Part shown: in pieces, positions 63,739 to 64,000 of the stretch | Numbering within the stretch: position 1 is the stretch's first letter | Layout of the letters: the number at the start of each line of letters is the position of its first letter | DNA from: Verrucomicrobium sp. BvORR034 | Lineage (GTDB): Bacteria; Verrucomicrobiota; Verrucomicrobiia; Verrucomicrobiales; Verrucomicrobiaceae | Length of the DNA stretch: 64,000 nt | Assembly: GCF_000739635.1 (NCBI RefSeq) | Contig: NZ_BATQ01000171.1 | Location: 79,528-143,527, forward strand | Direction: 5' to 3' | The notes under the pieces: generated by a model | What the model saw: the letters and a program-made list of their open reading frames with translations, nothing else | Told to the model about the DNA's origin: nothing | Database searches by the model: none | Translations under genes and position numbers: made by a program

Positions 63739-64000
63739 ATGAGCAGCCTCATTGTCATTGGGTTCAACAACGAAGCCGGCGCCTTTGCCATGCGTGCGGA
63801 ATTTGCGAAACTGCAAACCCAGTACCTGATCGAAATGGAAGACGCGGTCGTGGTGACTCGCGATGCGGGAGGTAAGCCACAGCTGCATCAGGCCGTGAAT
63901 CTCACCGTCAGCGGTGCCGTCGGCGGAATGTTCTGGGGAACTCTGCTGGGCCTGCTCTTTCTGAACCCGCTACTGGGCGCAGCCATCGGTGCGGGTTCAT
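63739..64000 (+). CDS. DUF1269 family membrane protein, 3' end outside the window
   Basis: First 87 residues. DUF1269 hallmarks: SSLIVIGFNNEAGAFAM at the N-terminus, then the Gly-rich membrane segment GAVGGMFWGTLLGLLFL and GAAIGAG. Usual length about 160-170 residues. Often stress-related. Continues beyond base 64000. Confidence 0.85.
   Translation, partial: MSSLIVIGFNNEAGAFAMRAEFAKLQTQYLIEMEDAVVVTRDAGGKPQLHQAVNLTVSGAVGGMFWGTLLGLLFLNPLLGAAIGAGS

Overview
The window comes from a GC-rich bacterium that looks like a free-living Verrucomicrobiota, probably Verrucomicrobiaceae (Verrucomicrobium, Roseimicrobium or Prosthecobacter relatives). The lineage call is inferred from gene content. It rests on a PVC-type CxxCH heme protein with an SGNH partner, a DUF1549/DUF1553 cytochrome protein followed by a DUF1501 protein, a DUF6807 (PmoA-like) protein, 3-keto-disaccharide hydrolase and DUF4838 proteins, many Tat or Sec exported enzymes, and an Akkermansia-like TPR-secretin. 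There is no rRNA, tRNA, CRISPR array, prophage or intact transposase. One stable RNA, the small SRP RNA, is present near 40.8 kb.

Layout. 1-2.5 kb: end of a surface-sugar cluster (DegT aminotransferase, GNAT, glycosyltransferase). 2.5-5.1 kb: a decaying, repeat-rich stretch with palindromic repeats and two apparently frameshifted genes (a three-helix membrane protein and a NYN/PIN-like nuclease). 5.2-10 kb: DUF6807 protein, a transmembrane Ser/Thr kinase with an extracytoplasmic LamG-like tail, SMUG1-type uracil-DNA glycosylase, membrane protein. 10.1-12.9 kb (minus strand): lipoprotein, orphan NodT-type outer-membrane factor, PhyH dioxygenase. 13-18.3 kb: glycine-rich RRM protein, beta-lactamase-fold hydrolase with a TPR protein, and an AmgK/MurU-like pair for amino-sugar (cell-wall) salvage. 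18.4-23 kb: GlgE maltosyltransferase, CHASE2-like membrane protein, beta-CASP metallo-hydrolase. 23.8-29.4 kb: secretin, secreted NlpC/P60-like protein, polytopic membrane protein. 29.5-32.7 kb: two RfbE-like epimerases and a DPM1-like glycosyltransferase.

32.7-37.8 kb: SGNH and PVC heme-protein operon plus a GNAT. 38.4-40.6 kb: a three-gene minus-strand operon of two paralogous membrane-anchored coiled-coil proteins and a tiny lipoprotein, of unknown function, ending at a clear terminator. 41.2-45.8 kb: DUF1549/1553 and DUF1501 pair. 46-48 kb: NodIJ-like ABC exporter, preceded by a 175-bp element with perfect 25-bp inverted ends. 48-54 kb: ceramidase-like protein, AraC regulator, then three exported enzymes (DUF1080, DMFase-beta-like, TIM-barrel-like). 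54-57.7 kb: a second AraC regulator and an MDR/SDR/methyltransferase set. 57.7-61.1 kb: secreted protein and DUF4838 glycosidase-like protein. 61.3-64 kb: AT-richer accessory stretch with small membrane proteins and lipoproteins, another frameshifted small ORF, and the start of a DUF1269 protein.

The best candidates for something undescribed are the palindromic intergenic repeat family (five copies plus one variant, including a head-to-head pair), the tandem coiled-coil operon, a repeat that sits directly behind stop codons, and the MITE-like element. Most assignments are from motifs read by eye. No database search was possible.
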